Shown piece after piece: positions 56,433 through 64,000 of a DNA stretch of 64,000 nucleotides. Numbering within the stretch: position 1 is the first letter of the stretch; every line of letters begins with the position of its first letter. The stretch comes from Xanthobacteraceae bacterium (GTDB lineage Bacteria; Pseudomonadota; Alphaproteobacteria; Rhizobiales; Xanthobacteraceae). Both the position numbers and the translations under genes were made by a program. Under the pieces are notes generated by a model that saw only the letters and a program-made list of their open reading frames with translations, was not told the origin of the DNA and did no database searches. Where the stretch lies: positions 1 to 64,000 of the forward strand of contig JASHOR010000043.1 of assembly GCA_030041005.1 (NCBI GenBank), written 5' to 3'.

Positions 56433-57560
56433 ATGAATTTCGAGGAATACGCGGCGAAGTCGCTGGTGCTGGCGCCGGCCGGGATCGCGATACCGCGCGG
56501 CGTTCTCTGCCGCACGGCTGCGGAGGCGGCGCAAGTTGCAGCGGAGATCGGGCCCTGCGTGGTCAAGGCGCAGGTCCCCACGGGAAAGCGCGGCAAAGCC
56601 GGCGGCATCAGGCTTGCGAATACGCCGCAGCAAGCGGCGCAGGTCGCCGCTCAGATACTCGGCATGCGGATCGGCGATTATGTCGTCGAACGCCTTCTGG
56701 TCGAGGAGCAGGCGAAGATCGTGCGCGAGTTCTATGCCGCCGTGCTGCACGATACGGCGGCGTGCCAGCCGCTGATCTTGTTCTCCACCGAAGGCGGCAT
56801 GGATATCGAGGAGATCGCCGCCGCCAAGCCGCAGGCCATTCGGCGGCTCAATGTCGCCATCGACGGCAAGCCGCAAGCGCAGGACATCGCCGGCATGCTC
56901 GCCGGCCTCGCGCTTGGCGCGGCCGAAGCGCAAGTTGCCGGCACTCTGGAGAAACTTTACCGCGCCTATCGCTCGCGCGACGCCGAACTCGTCGAAATCA
57001 ATCCGCTGGCGCAACTCGCCGATGGTCGCGTCGTGGCGCTGGACTGCAAATTCACGCTCGACGATGCCGCCGTCTTCCGCCAGCAGGAGATTGCCGGCAG
57101 CGCCGGCGCCGAAGCGATGACCGCGCTGGAGCGGCGCGGCGCTCAGAACGGTCTCAAGTTCATCCAGCTCGACGGCAATGTCGGCGTGCTCGCCAACGGC
57201 GCCGGCCTGACCATGACCACGATGGACGTGATCCGGCACTTCGGCGGCCGGCCGGCGAATTTTCTCGAGATCGGCGGCGAGGCCTACACCAAATCGGAGA
57301 TTGCGCTCGATCTGGTGCTGTCCAATGCCGGGGTGAAGAGCCTGGTGATCAACTTCTGCGGCGCTTATGCGCGCACCGACGTGATGGCCGACGGCGTGGT
57401 CAAGGCCTGGCACAAGCTCAAGCCGAAGGTGCCGGTGTTCTTCTCGATCCATGGCACCGGCGAAACCGAGGCGGTGGCGCTGGTGCGCTCAGAACTCGGC
57501 ATCGAGCCGTACGATTTCATGGAAGACGCCGTCGCCGCGGCGGTCAAGGCAGCGCAATGA
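56433..57560 (+). CDS. Succinyl-CoA-synthetase beta-like subunit (sulfoacetate-CoA ligase candidate)
   Basis: A 375-residue ATP-grasp subunit resembling SucC. It opens MNFEEYAAKSLVLAPAGIAIPRG and has the grasp segment VVKAQVPTGKRGKAGGIRLA, the Mg-binding VEINPLAQLADGRVVALDCKFTLDD and the C-terminal flavodoxin-like CoA-ligase part GNVGVLANGAGLTMTTMDVI ... PANFLEIGGEA. The nucleotide specificity loop cannot be read with certainty. It is not linked to TCA genes; it follows the acylating aldehyde dehydrogenase by 17 bases and overlaps the alpha gene. Together the two would form acyl-CoA with ATP hydrolysed to ADP and phosphate. Sulfoacetate is the natural substrate in this context. ADP-forming sulfoacetate-CoA ligases of this type (SqwKL) are, as I recall, known from a variant of transketolase sulfoglycolysis. 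Confidence 0.8.
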   Translation: MNFEEYAAKSLVLAPAGIAIPRGVLCRTAAEAAQVAAEIGPCVVKAQVPTGKRGKAGGIRLANTPQQAAQVAAQILGMRIGDYVVERLLVEEQAKIVREFYAAVLHDTAACQPLILFSTEGGMDIEEIAAAKPQAIRRLNVAIDGKPQAQDIAGMLAGLALGAAEAQVAGTLEKLYRAYRSRDAELVEINPLAQLADGRVVALDCKFTLDDAAVFRQQEIAGSAGAEAMTALERRGAQNGLKFIQLDGNVGVLANGAGLTMTTMDVIRHFGGRPANFLEIGGEAYTKSEIALDLVLSNAGVKSLVINFCGAYARTDVMADGVVKAWHKLKPKVPVFFSIHGTGETEAVALVRSELGIEPYDFMEDAVAAAVKAAQ

Positions 57561-58435
57561 TCGTTCGCAAGGAAGACAAAGTCATCGTGCTCGGCATGAC
57601 CGGCAAGCAAGGCACTTTCTGGACCGAGAAAATGCAGGCCTATGGCACCAACGTGGTGGCCGGGATCCATCCCAAACGGGCCGGCGAGACCGCGCTCGGC
57701 GTGCCGGTCTTCGCTTCGACAGCGGAGGCGGTGAGCAAGGTCGGCGGCGATGTCGCCGTGATGTTCATTCCGCCTTCGGCGGCGCGCGAGGCAGCGGTCT
57801 CCGCGGCGGCGGCCGGCGTCAAGCTTCTGGTGGTGCTGACCGAGCACATTCCGGCGCAGGACGTGATGGCGATCCACGCCGCCGCCGCGCGATGCGGAAC
57901 GCGCATCGTCGGACCCAACACTGCGGGCCTGGTGACGCCCGGCGAATGCTTCGTCGGCATCATGCCGGCATTCGTTCCAAGCGTGTTCAAGCCCGGCTCG
58001 GTCGGCGTTATCTCGCGCAGCGGCAGCCTCGGCACGCTCGTCTGCCTGAACCTGACCCGCGCCGGCATCGGCCAGTCCGCCTTCGTCGGCATCGGCGGCG
58101 ATCCGATGCTCGGCACCACCACGCTTGATGCCTTGCGTGCGCTCGACCGGGACGAGGGGACCGAGGCGATCGTCATCGTCGGCGAGATCGGCGGAGCAAT
58201 GGAAGAGGCGGCGGCGCGCCACGCAGCGGCCATGAAAAAGCCGGTGGTCGCCTTCATTGCCGGGCGCGCCTCACCGCCGGGCAAGAAAATGGGTCACGCC
58301 GGGGCGATCGTCACCACGCAGGCCGGCAGCTATGCGGGCAAGCGCAAGGCGCTGGAAGATGCCGGGGTCCTCGTCGTGGATACGCCGCGCCAGATACCCG
58401 AAGCCCTGGCCATCACGCGAAATACTTCTCGATGA
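57557..58435 (+). CDS. Succinyl-CoA-synthetase alpha-like subunit (sulfoacetate-CoA ligase candidate)
   Basis: A 292-residue SucD-like subunit. The CoA-binding domain opens [22 protein letters not shown]; then [23 protein letters not shown]; the phosphorylated histidine is H247 in [12 protein letters not shown], matching the active-site His of E. coli SucD. At the point where SucD has the NCPG motif for succinate/phosphohistidine contacts this protein has VGPNTAGLV, so the acid-binding pocket differs from true succinyl-CoA synthetase. It overlaps the beta gene by four bases (ATGA). The 3' end overlaps the convergent dapE gene by 23 bases. No terminator is evident between them. Confidence 0.82.
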   Translation: MIVRKEDKVIVLGMTGKQGTFWTEKMQAYGTNVVAGIHPKRAGETALGVPVFASTAEAVSKVGGDVAVMFIPPSAAREAAVSAAAAGVKLLVVLTEHIPAQDVMAIHAAAARCGTRIVGPNTAGLVTPGECFVGIMPAFVPSVFKPGSVGVISRSGSLGTLVCLNLTRAGIGQSAFVGIGGDPMLGTTTLDALRALDRDEGTEAIVIVGEIGGAMEEAAARHAAAMKKPVVAFIAGRASPPGKKMGHAGAIVTTQAGSYAGKRKALEDAGVLVVDTPRQIPEALAITRNTSR

Positions 58436-59570
58436 TGCTGCGGTAGACCGCCGTCAGCGCGACGAGATCGGCGACGGGTACGCGTTCGTCGACCTGATGC
58501 ATGGTCTGCCCCACGAGGCCGAATTCGAGCACCGGACAGTAATCCTTGATGAAACGGGCGTCCGAGGTGCCGCCGGTGGTGGAGAGCTGCGGCTGTCGCC
58601 CCGTGACTTCGGCAATGGCCGCGGCGGCGAGATCGGTGAACGGGCCCGGCTTGGTCACGAACACGTCGGCGTTCGAGGATGGCCACTCAAGCGAATAGCG
58701 GATGCGCCCGACAGCGGCATCGTGCGCGCGCCGTTCGATCAATGCCTTGAGCGAAGCCTGGCTGTGGTGGTCGTTGTAACGAATGTTGAAGCGCGCGCGG
58801 GCTTCGCCGGGAACGAGGTTTACCGTCGGATTGCCGACGTCGACCGAGGTGAATTCGAGGTTGGACGGATCGAACTGCTCGCTGCCCTCGTCGAGCGGCG
58901 ACTGCATAGCGGCAATCAGCATGACAAGGCCGCGGATCGGATTGTCGAAACGGTTCGGATAGGCGACGTGACCCTGCCGGCCGTGGACGACGAGCGTGCC
59001 GTTGAGCGAACCGCGGCGGCCGGCCTTGATCGTATCGCCCAGCGCCTCGATATTGCTTGGCTCGCCGAGAATACAGTGATCGAATTTTTCGCCGCGTGCG
59101 GCTGCCCATTGCAGCAGCTTGATGGTGCCGTTGACCGCGACGCTTTCCTCGTCGCCGGTGATCAGCAGCGAGATCGAGCCCTGTTTCGGCTTGCCCGCGT
59201 TCGCAGCCAGATAGCCGATCGCGGCGGCGACGAAGCAGGCGATGCCGCCTTTCATGTCGACCGCGCCGCGCCCGTAGAGGATGCCGTCGTCGATCTCGCC
59301 GGCGAATGGCGGATGCCGCCAGGCCTTGGCGTCGCCGGGCGGGACCACGTCGGTGTGTCCGGCGAACGCGAGATTGGGCCGACCGGTGCCGATGCGCGCG
59401 TAGAGGTTTTCGATCGGGGCGGTGCCGGGCTCGGTAAACTTCAGGCGCTGCACGGCAAATCCCGCCTTCGTCAACACGTCATGCAGATAGGCCAGCGCCC
59501 CGCCCTCCTCCGGAGTCACTGACGGACAGCGCAGCAAGTCGCGGGCGATAGCAACCGGATCAGCAGTCAT
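58413..59570 (-). CDS. dapE: Succinyl-diaminopimelate desuccinylase
   Basis: A 385-residue M20 zinc peptidase-family enzyme of lysine and peptidoglycan precursor synthesis. Metal ligands: His in [12 protein letters not shown], Asp in [11 protein letters not shown], the Glu pair in [13 protein letters not shown], Glu in HCILGEPSN and the final His in [13 protein letters not shown]. The dimerisation domain follows the fourth. ATG 59570 is the usual start; the frame extends upstream into a repeat. DapD is encoded nearby on the same strand (60204), with DUF805 between, a common arrangement in Rhizobiales. Confidence 0.95.
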   Translation of the reverse strand: MTADPVAIARDLLRCPSVTPEEGGALAYLHDVLTKAGFAVQRLKFTEPGTAPIENLYARIGTGRPNLAFAGHTDVVPPGDAKAWRHPPFAGEIDDGILYGRGAVDMKGGIACFVAAAIGYLAANAGKPKQGSISLLITGDEESVAVNGTIKLLQWAAARGEKFDHCILGEPSNIEALGDTIKAGRRGSLNGTLVVHGRQGHVAYPNRFDNPIRGLVMLIAAMQSPLDEGSEQFDPSNLEFTSVDVGNPTVNLVPGEARARFNIRYNDHHSQASLKALIERRAHDAAVGRIRYSLEWPSSNADVFVTKPGPFTDLAAAAIAEVTGRQPQLSTTGGTSDARFIKDYCPVLEFGLVGQTMHQVDERVPVADLVALTAVYRSIIEKYFA

Positions 59571-59601
59571 CGAATCGTTCCAGCCTTCGCGCCTATGGGG
59601 C

Positions 59602-59760
59602 GGGTTTGACATTCGCGACCCCCTCAAGCCACGAGGCCATGAAGCGAATGTCAAATCCAAAAGCTCCACCAGCACTTAATAGGTGCCAGTGTGGCTTTGG
59701 TTCAGAACTCCGCATGACGAGGTCGCGGCAGAAATGATGCGGACTTCTGAACTGCCACAC
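59602..59760. repeat. Tandem pair of hairpin repeats (second copy)
   Basis: First hairpin: GGGTTTGACATTCGC (59602-59616) against GCGAATGTCAAATCC (59644-59658), 14 of 15 pairs. After AAAAGCTCCACCAGCACTTA comes the second hairpin: GTGTGG, GGTTCAGAACTCCGCAT (59699-59715) and ATGCGGACTTCTGAACT (59737-59753), closing CCACAC. The second half is nearly identical to 13840-13912. The outer base of the element supplies the TAG stop of the DUF805 gene. Confidence 0.85.
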
Positions 59761-60188
59761 TAGGTTCCAGTCAATGGGTCCGGACCATGCCGGTTCGGTC
59801 CCAGCGTGCCTCTGCGGAAGCCGAGTTCGACCAGCAACCCGATGCCGACGATGGAAAACGGCAGAGCGACGACGAACGACAAGGTGCTCGGCTGCTGGTC
59901 GGTGCCCCCCCAGCCGAGAACCATGAACAGGTCGAGCAATACGCTGGCGCCGAAAAAAACAGCAATCAGCCATAGCGGCAGGTCGCGATCGTTGGCGCGT
60001 TTTACCGCAATGGCGAATTCCGGATAGGTGAACGCGAGGTCGACGACGGCGTTGAGCTGGTCGCCTTGGATCTGCTGGGCGACGTAACAGGCGACCGCGT
60101 TGGTCACGGCAACGATACCCATTGCGATCCAGAACGTCTGGCGACCGATACGGCCATGGAAGCTGTCGAGAAGATAGCGCCAATTCAT
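59760..60188 (-). CDS. DUF805 family membrane protein
   Basis: A 142-residue inner-membrane protein of the DUF805 (YhaH-like) family. The typical start is MNWRYLLDSFHGRIGRQTFWIAMGIV, followed by AIAVKRANDRDLPLWLIAVFFG with the family's conserved R-x-H/N-D segment and two further hydrophobic stretches (LSFVVALPFSIVGIGLLVELGF). The C-terminal tail (RRGTLGPNRHGPDPLTGT) has the usual G-x-N-x-x-GPDP motif. Function is unknown. It lies between dapD and dapE; its stop codon is formed at the edge of a hairpin repeat. Confidence 0.88.
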   Translation of the reverse strand: MNWRYLLDSFHGRIGRQTFWIAMGIVAVTNAVACYVAQQIQGDQLNAVVDLAFTYPEFAIAVKRANDRDLPLWLIAVFFGASVLLDLFMVLGWGGTDQQPSTLSFVVALPFSIVGIGLLVELGFRRGTLGPNRHGPDPLTGT

Positions 60189-60203
60189 TGTCGGGGCGCG
60201 CGA

Positions 60204-61061
<858 letters not shown>

Positions 61062-61180
61062 GAAACGATCCTTCTATTGCCGCGGTTTGTCGGGGGAGGG
61101 TCGGGCAATGTCAAGTAATCGTAGCGCGGCTTGAGGGGAGCGAAAGCCGGAATAGGGCGGCGACACCATCCCGGGTTTTG

Positions 61181-61894
61181 CTAACCCGGGCGACAGATAT
61201 GTCGCAAAATCTGTCGCAAAAAGTCCGCCAGATCATCCGTCACGTAGTCGACGTGCGGCGCATCGCGGCCGGCCAATTCCCATTCCTCGCGCAATACGAT
61301 GCCGGCGCCTTTCGGCACCACCAGCACCGTAATCATCCCCAGCCCGTGCGGCACCTCAAGGTTGCGGGCGAGGTCTTCAAAGATCGCCGCACGTGTCGGA
61401 TCGACCGCGTGCCGCTGCAAAAATCGCTGGTAAACGACCGGGCGCGGCTTCGGTTCAAGCTCCGCCGCCTTGATGTCGAACACGTCCTCGAAATGCTGGT
61501 CGATCTCGAGCCGCCGCATCACCGCTTCGGCGTGGTGCCGCGTGCCGTTGGTGAGGATGAGTTTGCGTCCGGGCAAGCCGGCGATCGCCGCCGCGAGCGC
61601 CGGGTTCGGCGTAAGCGGAGAATGGTCGATCTGGTGCACGATTTCGAGAAACTGGTCCGGCTCCAGTCCGTGCTCCTCCATCAGGCCGCGCATGGTCGTG
61701 CCGTAGCGGCGGTAATAGTCCTTCTGCAGCCGGAAGGCCTCGTCGTGGCTGATGTGAAGAAAATCGACGATGTAGTCGCGGATGCGCGCGTCGACCTGCT
61801 GCCAGAGATTGAGGTGATGCGGATAGAGCGTGTTGTCGAGATCGAACACCCAGGTCTCGATCCCGCCGAAACCGCGCCGGCTCGACGGCTTCAT
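61181..61894 (-). CDS. Pyrimidine 5'-nucleotidase-like HAD hydrolase
   Basis: A 237-residue haloacid dehalogenase-superfamily phosphatase of the pyrimidine 5'-nucleotidase (SDT1/YjjG-like) group. Motif I is FDLDNTLYP, with the aspartate nucleophile; motif II KLILTNGTRHHAEAV; the motif III lysine region is ELEPKPRPVVYQRFLQ; and the acidic motif IV is AAIFEDLARNLEVPHGLGM. The helical cap lies between motifs I and II (ARIRDYIVDFLHIS). ATG 61894 gives the usual length; the frame upstream is not conserved. It is 119 bases upstream of dapD on the same strand. Confidence 0.88.
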   Translation of the reverse strand: MKPSSRRGFGGIETWVFDLDNTLYPHHLNLWQQVDARIRDYIVDFLHISHDEAFRLQKDYYRRYGTTMRGLMEEHGLEPDQFLEIVHQIDHSPLTPNPALAAAIAGLPGRKLILTNGTRHHAEAVMRRLEIDQHFEDVFDIKAAELEPKPRPVVYQRFLQRHAVDPTRAAIFEDLARNLEVPHGLGMITVLVVPKGAGIVLREEWELAGRDAPHVDYVTDDLADFLRQILRHICRPG

Positions 61895-61983
61895 TGGCGA
61901 CGACGCGCTCCTGCCATTTTTCACGGCAAGACTTTGAAGGGTTATCGGACCAGTTTCAATCCGGGAGTCCTGGAATTCAGCGA

Positions 61984-62091
61984 ATGCGCAAGAAGCTGCG
62001 GAAAACTGTGCCGTTCTTCGTAGCGATATTTCTCGGCACATTGGCCGCCGCCTTGATCGCCGGCATGGCGATGCTCGCCGCGCATTCTTGA
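61984..62091 (+). CDS. Small single-span membrane protein, 35 aa
   Basis: A 35-codon frame: a basic start (MRKKLRKTV) followed by one 22-residue hydrophobic helix (PFFVAIFLGTLAAALIAGMAML) and a short end. This is the classic form of a small membrane protein with positive-inside topology. It lies in a gap between divergent genes and looks real by composition, but it has no strong ribosome site (TTCAGCGA precedes) and no recognised family. Confidence 0.45.
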   Translation: MRKKLRKTVPFFVAIFLGTLAAALIAGMAMLAAHS

Positions 62092-62107
62092 TCGACCCGG
62101 AGAGCGC

Positions 62108-62341
62108 TCAGCTCGCCTCGCGCCACGCGGTCGCTGGAATCAATCCCCTGAGCGCTCCGTCGTGCAGGCGCACCGGGTCCCGTTCGCCTTCCATCGCCAG
62201 CCGCAGCAGGCTGCGCGCCAATTCGTCGGGCTTGATCGACGTGTTGCCGATCGACTTGAGCGTCAGCCACGCCTCGTCGAAGGCAGCCTCAAGGACGACC
62301 AGCGTTTGCGGATCGAAGGCATTGGTCTGGAATCCGCGCAT
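62108..62341 (-). CDS. Conserved hypothetical protein, 77 aa
   Basis: A 77-residue all-helical small protein: FDPQTLVVLEAAFDEAWLTLKS, then KPDELARSLLRLAMEGERDPVRL and a short end. Similar proteins of about this size are common in Bradyrhizobium relatives, where the pattern 'FDPE-x-L-x-x-L-x-x-A-F-D-x-A-W' recurs; function is unknown. ATG 62341 is used; an upstream in-frame ATG at 62377 lies within the end of the DUF1194 gene. The two are probably co-transcribed, overlapping or nearly so. Confidence 0.7.
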   Translation of the reverse strand: MRGFQTNAFDPQTLVVLEAAFDEAWLTLKSIGNTSIKPDELARSLLRLAMEGERDPVRLHDGALRGLIPATAWREAS

Positions 62342-62351
62342 GCTCCGCTCG

Positions 62352-63221
62352 CTATGGCAGGGATGCAGATGCCGCAATGGCGGAACTGATCGCCGCCGCT
62401 GCGGCGGAATGTTGGCGCAAACTTTGCCGAGTTTGTGACGCTTGCCCCGTCAACGACCGATTGGCGCGTGGCCGGATTGCGGCGATTTCGCTGATCAGCT
62501 TTTTCAAGATCGCGTCGGCGAAACTGTCATAATTCGCCACCGGGATCATGAAGGCGCCGGGACCGCCGATCACATTGTTGTAATAGTAGCGGTCGAGACC
62601 CGGTTCCACCGTCAGGATTGGCAGGCCGTTGATGCTGATACCGGCGGCCACCGCCTCGTCGCGGGCCTGCGTTGCCGGTCGGCCGCTATTGTTGGATCCG
62701 TCGCCGGAAATATCGATGATGCGGCGCGTTCCCTTGAAGGGAGACTGCGCCAGGAGGAGGCGCGAATAGTCGATGGCGCCGCTGATCGAGGTGCCGCCGC
62801 GGAACAGCCGGCGGGGTGCGGCGGCTATTTCGTCGGCGAACGCGTTGGCGCTGGTCTGGTCTTTGATCGGCGTCCAGTCGGCCACCACCACGTGCAGCAG
62901 CGGCCCGGTCCATTGGAACATGGCGACGGCGATCGATTGCGTGGCAAGCGAGCGAATCGCGTTCAGGACTTGCGGGTTGCGGAAGGCGGCCGCGTAACCC
63001 TGTTTCTGCAATTCAAAGCGCCCATTGCTGACACTGAACGAGGTGTCGACAGCGAGCACGAGTGCGACCGAAACTTCGGTCTTGGCAGCGGCGGGCGAAC
63101 CGGGCGGCGGCGTCTGGGCCAGCGCCGTCACCGGGATCAAAGCCAAGACGGCGACCAGCGCGCGCTGCGCCGACGCATGGAGACCGCCGCCAAGGCTGCG
63201 AGCCGCTCGCGTCCTGCTCAT
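62352..63221 (-). CDS. DUF1194 (von Willebrand A-like) exported protein
   Basis: A 289-residue exported protein. After a signal peptide (LVAVLALIPVTALAQ) it has a von Willebrand factor A-like DUF1194 domain: VSVALVLAVDTSFSVSNGRFELQKQGYA with the metal-site DxSxS variant (DTSFS), then SIAVAMFQWTG, RLFRGGTSISGAIDYSRLLL, RRIIDISGDGSNNSGRP and a C-terminal ILKKLISEIA. The metal-site threonine/aspartate (GGTSISGA and DISGDG) are present, so it probably binds a divalent ion and a protein or peptide partner. The last 40 residues are Ser/Ala-rich and overlap the start region of the next small gene. Confidence 0.88.
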   Translation of the reverse strand: MSRTRAARSLGGGLHASAQRALVAVLALIPVTALAQTPPPGSPAAAKTEVSVALVLAVDTSFSVSNGRFELQKQGYAAAFRNPQVLNAIRSLATQSIAVAMFQWTGPLLHVVVADWTPIKDQTSANAFADEIAAAPRRLFRGGTSISGAIDYSRLLLAQSPFKGTRRIIDISGDGSNNSGRPATQARDEAVAAGISINGLPILTVEPGLDRYYYNNVIGGPGAFMIPVANYDSFADAILKKLISEIAAIRPRANRSLTGQASQTRQSLRQHSAAAAAISSAIAASASLP

Positions 63222-63289
63222 TGCCGTCCCGCCATCGCTGCGCGGCAATGCATACTATAAATCCTGACGCGGCGGCATCTCGTCGACGC

Positions 63290-64000
63290 TCAACGCGAGA
63301 GTTGAAACGCGACGAGGGCGCCCAGCATGATGAGTCCCCCGACGGCCTGTATGGGCGCGAGAATCTCGCCGAGCAAAACCGCGCTGAGCAATGCCGCCAT
63401 GAGCGGTTCCAGGTTCATGATCAGCGCGGTGCGGAACGGCCCGATGCGCCAGGTCGAAATGTAGAGCATCAATATCCCGCTTGTCGTGGTGGCTCCAACC
63501 ACGAAAATCGCGAGCCATCCGACCGCGGTTTGCGGCGTACGCCAGTCCATGGTGACCGCCGACGCGACCGCAAAAATAGCCGTCGAGGAAACCAGCGAAA
63601 GCCAGGTCGTCAGTCGCGAATCCGCGTCCTGCAATTCGCTGCGGGCGACAAGGAGAAACGCCGCCCGCGACAACGCCGCCGCGACCGCGAAGGTTATTCC
63701 CACGGCCGACAGGTGTTCGGGATAGGCGCCGATCATCAGCGCAAGGCCGGCGAACGCGACGAGCGCGGCGACGGCGCCCCGCCAGCCGAGCCGTTCGATG
63801 CCGAAGATCCAGCCTCCGATTCCGGTCAACAGCGGATAAATGAAATAGGTGAGAACCGCGATCGGCACGGCGATGCGCTCGATTGCTTCGAACAGGCCGT
63901 ACACTACCGCGGCAAAAAGCACGCCGAGCCCGAGCGAAACGACCTTGCCGCGTGCCGTCATCGGGGCCGGCGGCGGTCCCATGCGCAGATATACGAACAG
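63290..64000 (-). CDS. EamA/DMT-family transporter (5' end beyond window)
   Basis: The reading frame enters from the right edge of the window and encodes 236 residues of a drug/metabolite exporter with two EamA domains. Visible segments include SLGLGVLFAAVVYGLFEAI, IAVLTYFIYPLLTGIGGWIFGI, AALVAFAGLALMIGAY, LAIFVVGATTTSGILMLYIST and LIMNLEPLMAALLSAVLLGE with the family's E-P-x-x-A motif, then AVGGLIMLGALVAFQL. About 60 N-terminal residues are missing relative to the usual 290-300. A possible internal ATG at 63982 would truncate the first domain and is unlikely to be the start. Confidence 0.85.
   Translation of the reverse strand: MFVYLRMGPPPAPMTARGKVVSLGLGVLFAAVVYGLFEAIERIAVPIAVLTYFIYPLLTGIGGWIFGIERLGWRGAVAALVAFAGLALMIGAYPEHLSAVGITFAVAAALSRAAFLLVARSELQDADSRLTTWLSLVSSTAIFAVASAVTMDWRTPQTAVGWLAIFVVGATTTSGILMLYISTWRIGPFRTALIMNLEPLMAALLSAVLLGEILAPIQAVGGLIMLGALVAFQLSR

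Noticed and set aside
56433-58435. Housekeeping succinyl-CoA synthetase sucCD
   Set aside because: It is not beside mdh or sucAB as usual in alphaproteobacteria, is in an operon with xsc, and the alpha subunit's acid-contact region differs.

Overview
The window is a GC-rich (about 63-65% by eye) chromosomal segment of an alphaproteobacterium, most likely order Hyphomicrobiales (Rhizobiales), Bradyrhizobiaceae/Xanthobacteraceae-like. Supporting signs are an Irr regulator with the heme-regulatory GCPWHD motif divergent from fabA-fabB-fabI, many Bug/TctC-type receptors, a UvrB with a long N-terminal extension, and several families of dispersed palindromic repeats. No rRNA, tRNA, CRISPR array, prophage or intact insertion sequence was seen.

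Layout. 1-2800: a low-GC accessory patch with a type II restriction-modification pair (MT-A70 methyltransferase and BglII/BstYI-like nuclease, overlapping tail to tail) and two small unknown genes. 2816-5959: uvrB, carrying palindromic repeats in frame. 6000-25700: transport and catabolism: two orphan Bug receptors, an aminotransferase, a 2OG-Fe(II) oxygenase, an ABC importer of the iron/phosphonate type, a D-2-hydroxyacid dehydrogenase, an MmgE/PrpD protein and two tandem TRAP receptors; also envelope genes (OmpA-like, Rap1a/Tai-like, membrane glycosyltransferase-like). 26193-35409: secreted CHAP-like protein, orphan xanthine-dehydrogenase-family molybdenum subunit, YgjP-like metallopeptidase, PHA depolymerase, ABC-2 exporter, GlcG-like protein and a luciferase-like oxidoreductase. 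35528-39066: fabI-fabB-fabA and divergent irr. 58413-64000: dapE, DUF805, dapD, a HAD nucleotidase, small proteins, a DUF1194 protein and a truncated EamA transporter.

The most interesting region is 39164-58435. It appears to hold a complete route for an organosulfonate, most likely sulfoacetate: TctCBA uptake, an IclR regulator, a succinyl-CoA-synthetase-like acid:CoA ligase, an acylating sulfoacetaldehyde dehydrogenase, Xsc (sulfoacetaldehyde to acetyl phosphate plus sulfite), Pta (acetyl phosphate to acetyl-CoA) and citrate synthase. Beside it, under a divergent LysR gene, is an AprM-AprB-AprA-...-Sat operon that would oxidise the released sulfite through APS to sulfate and recover ATP. 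Carbon and sulfur halves of the pathway thus sit back to back. Gene identities are mostly secure from motifs; the substrate (sulfoacetate) and the physiological coupling are inference.
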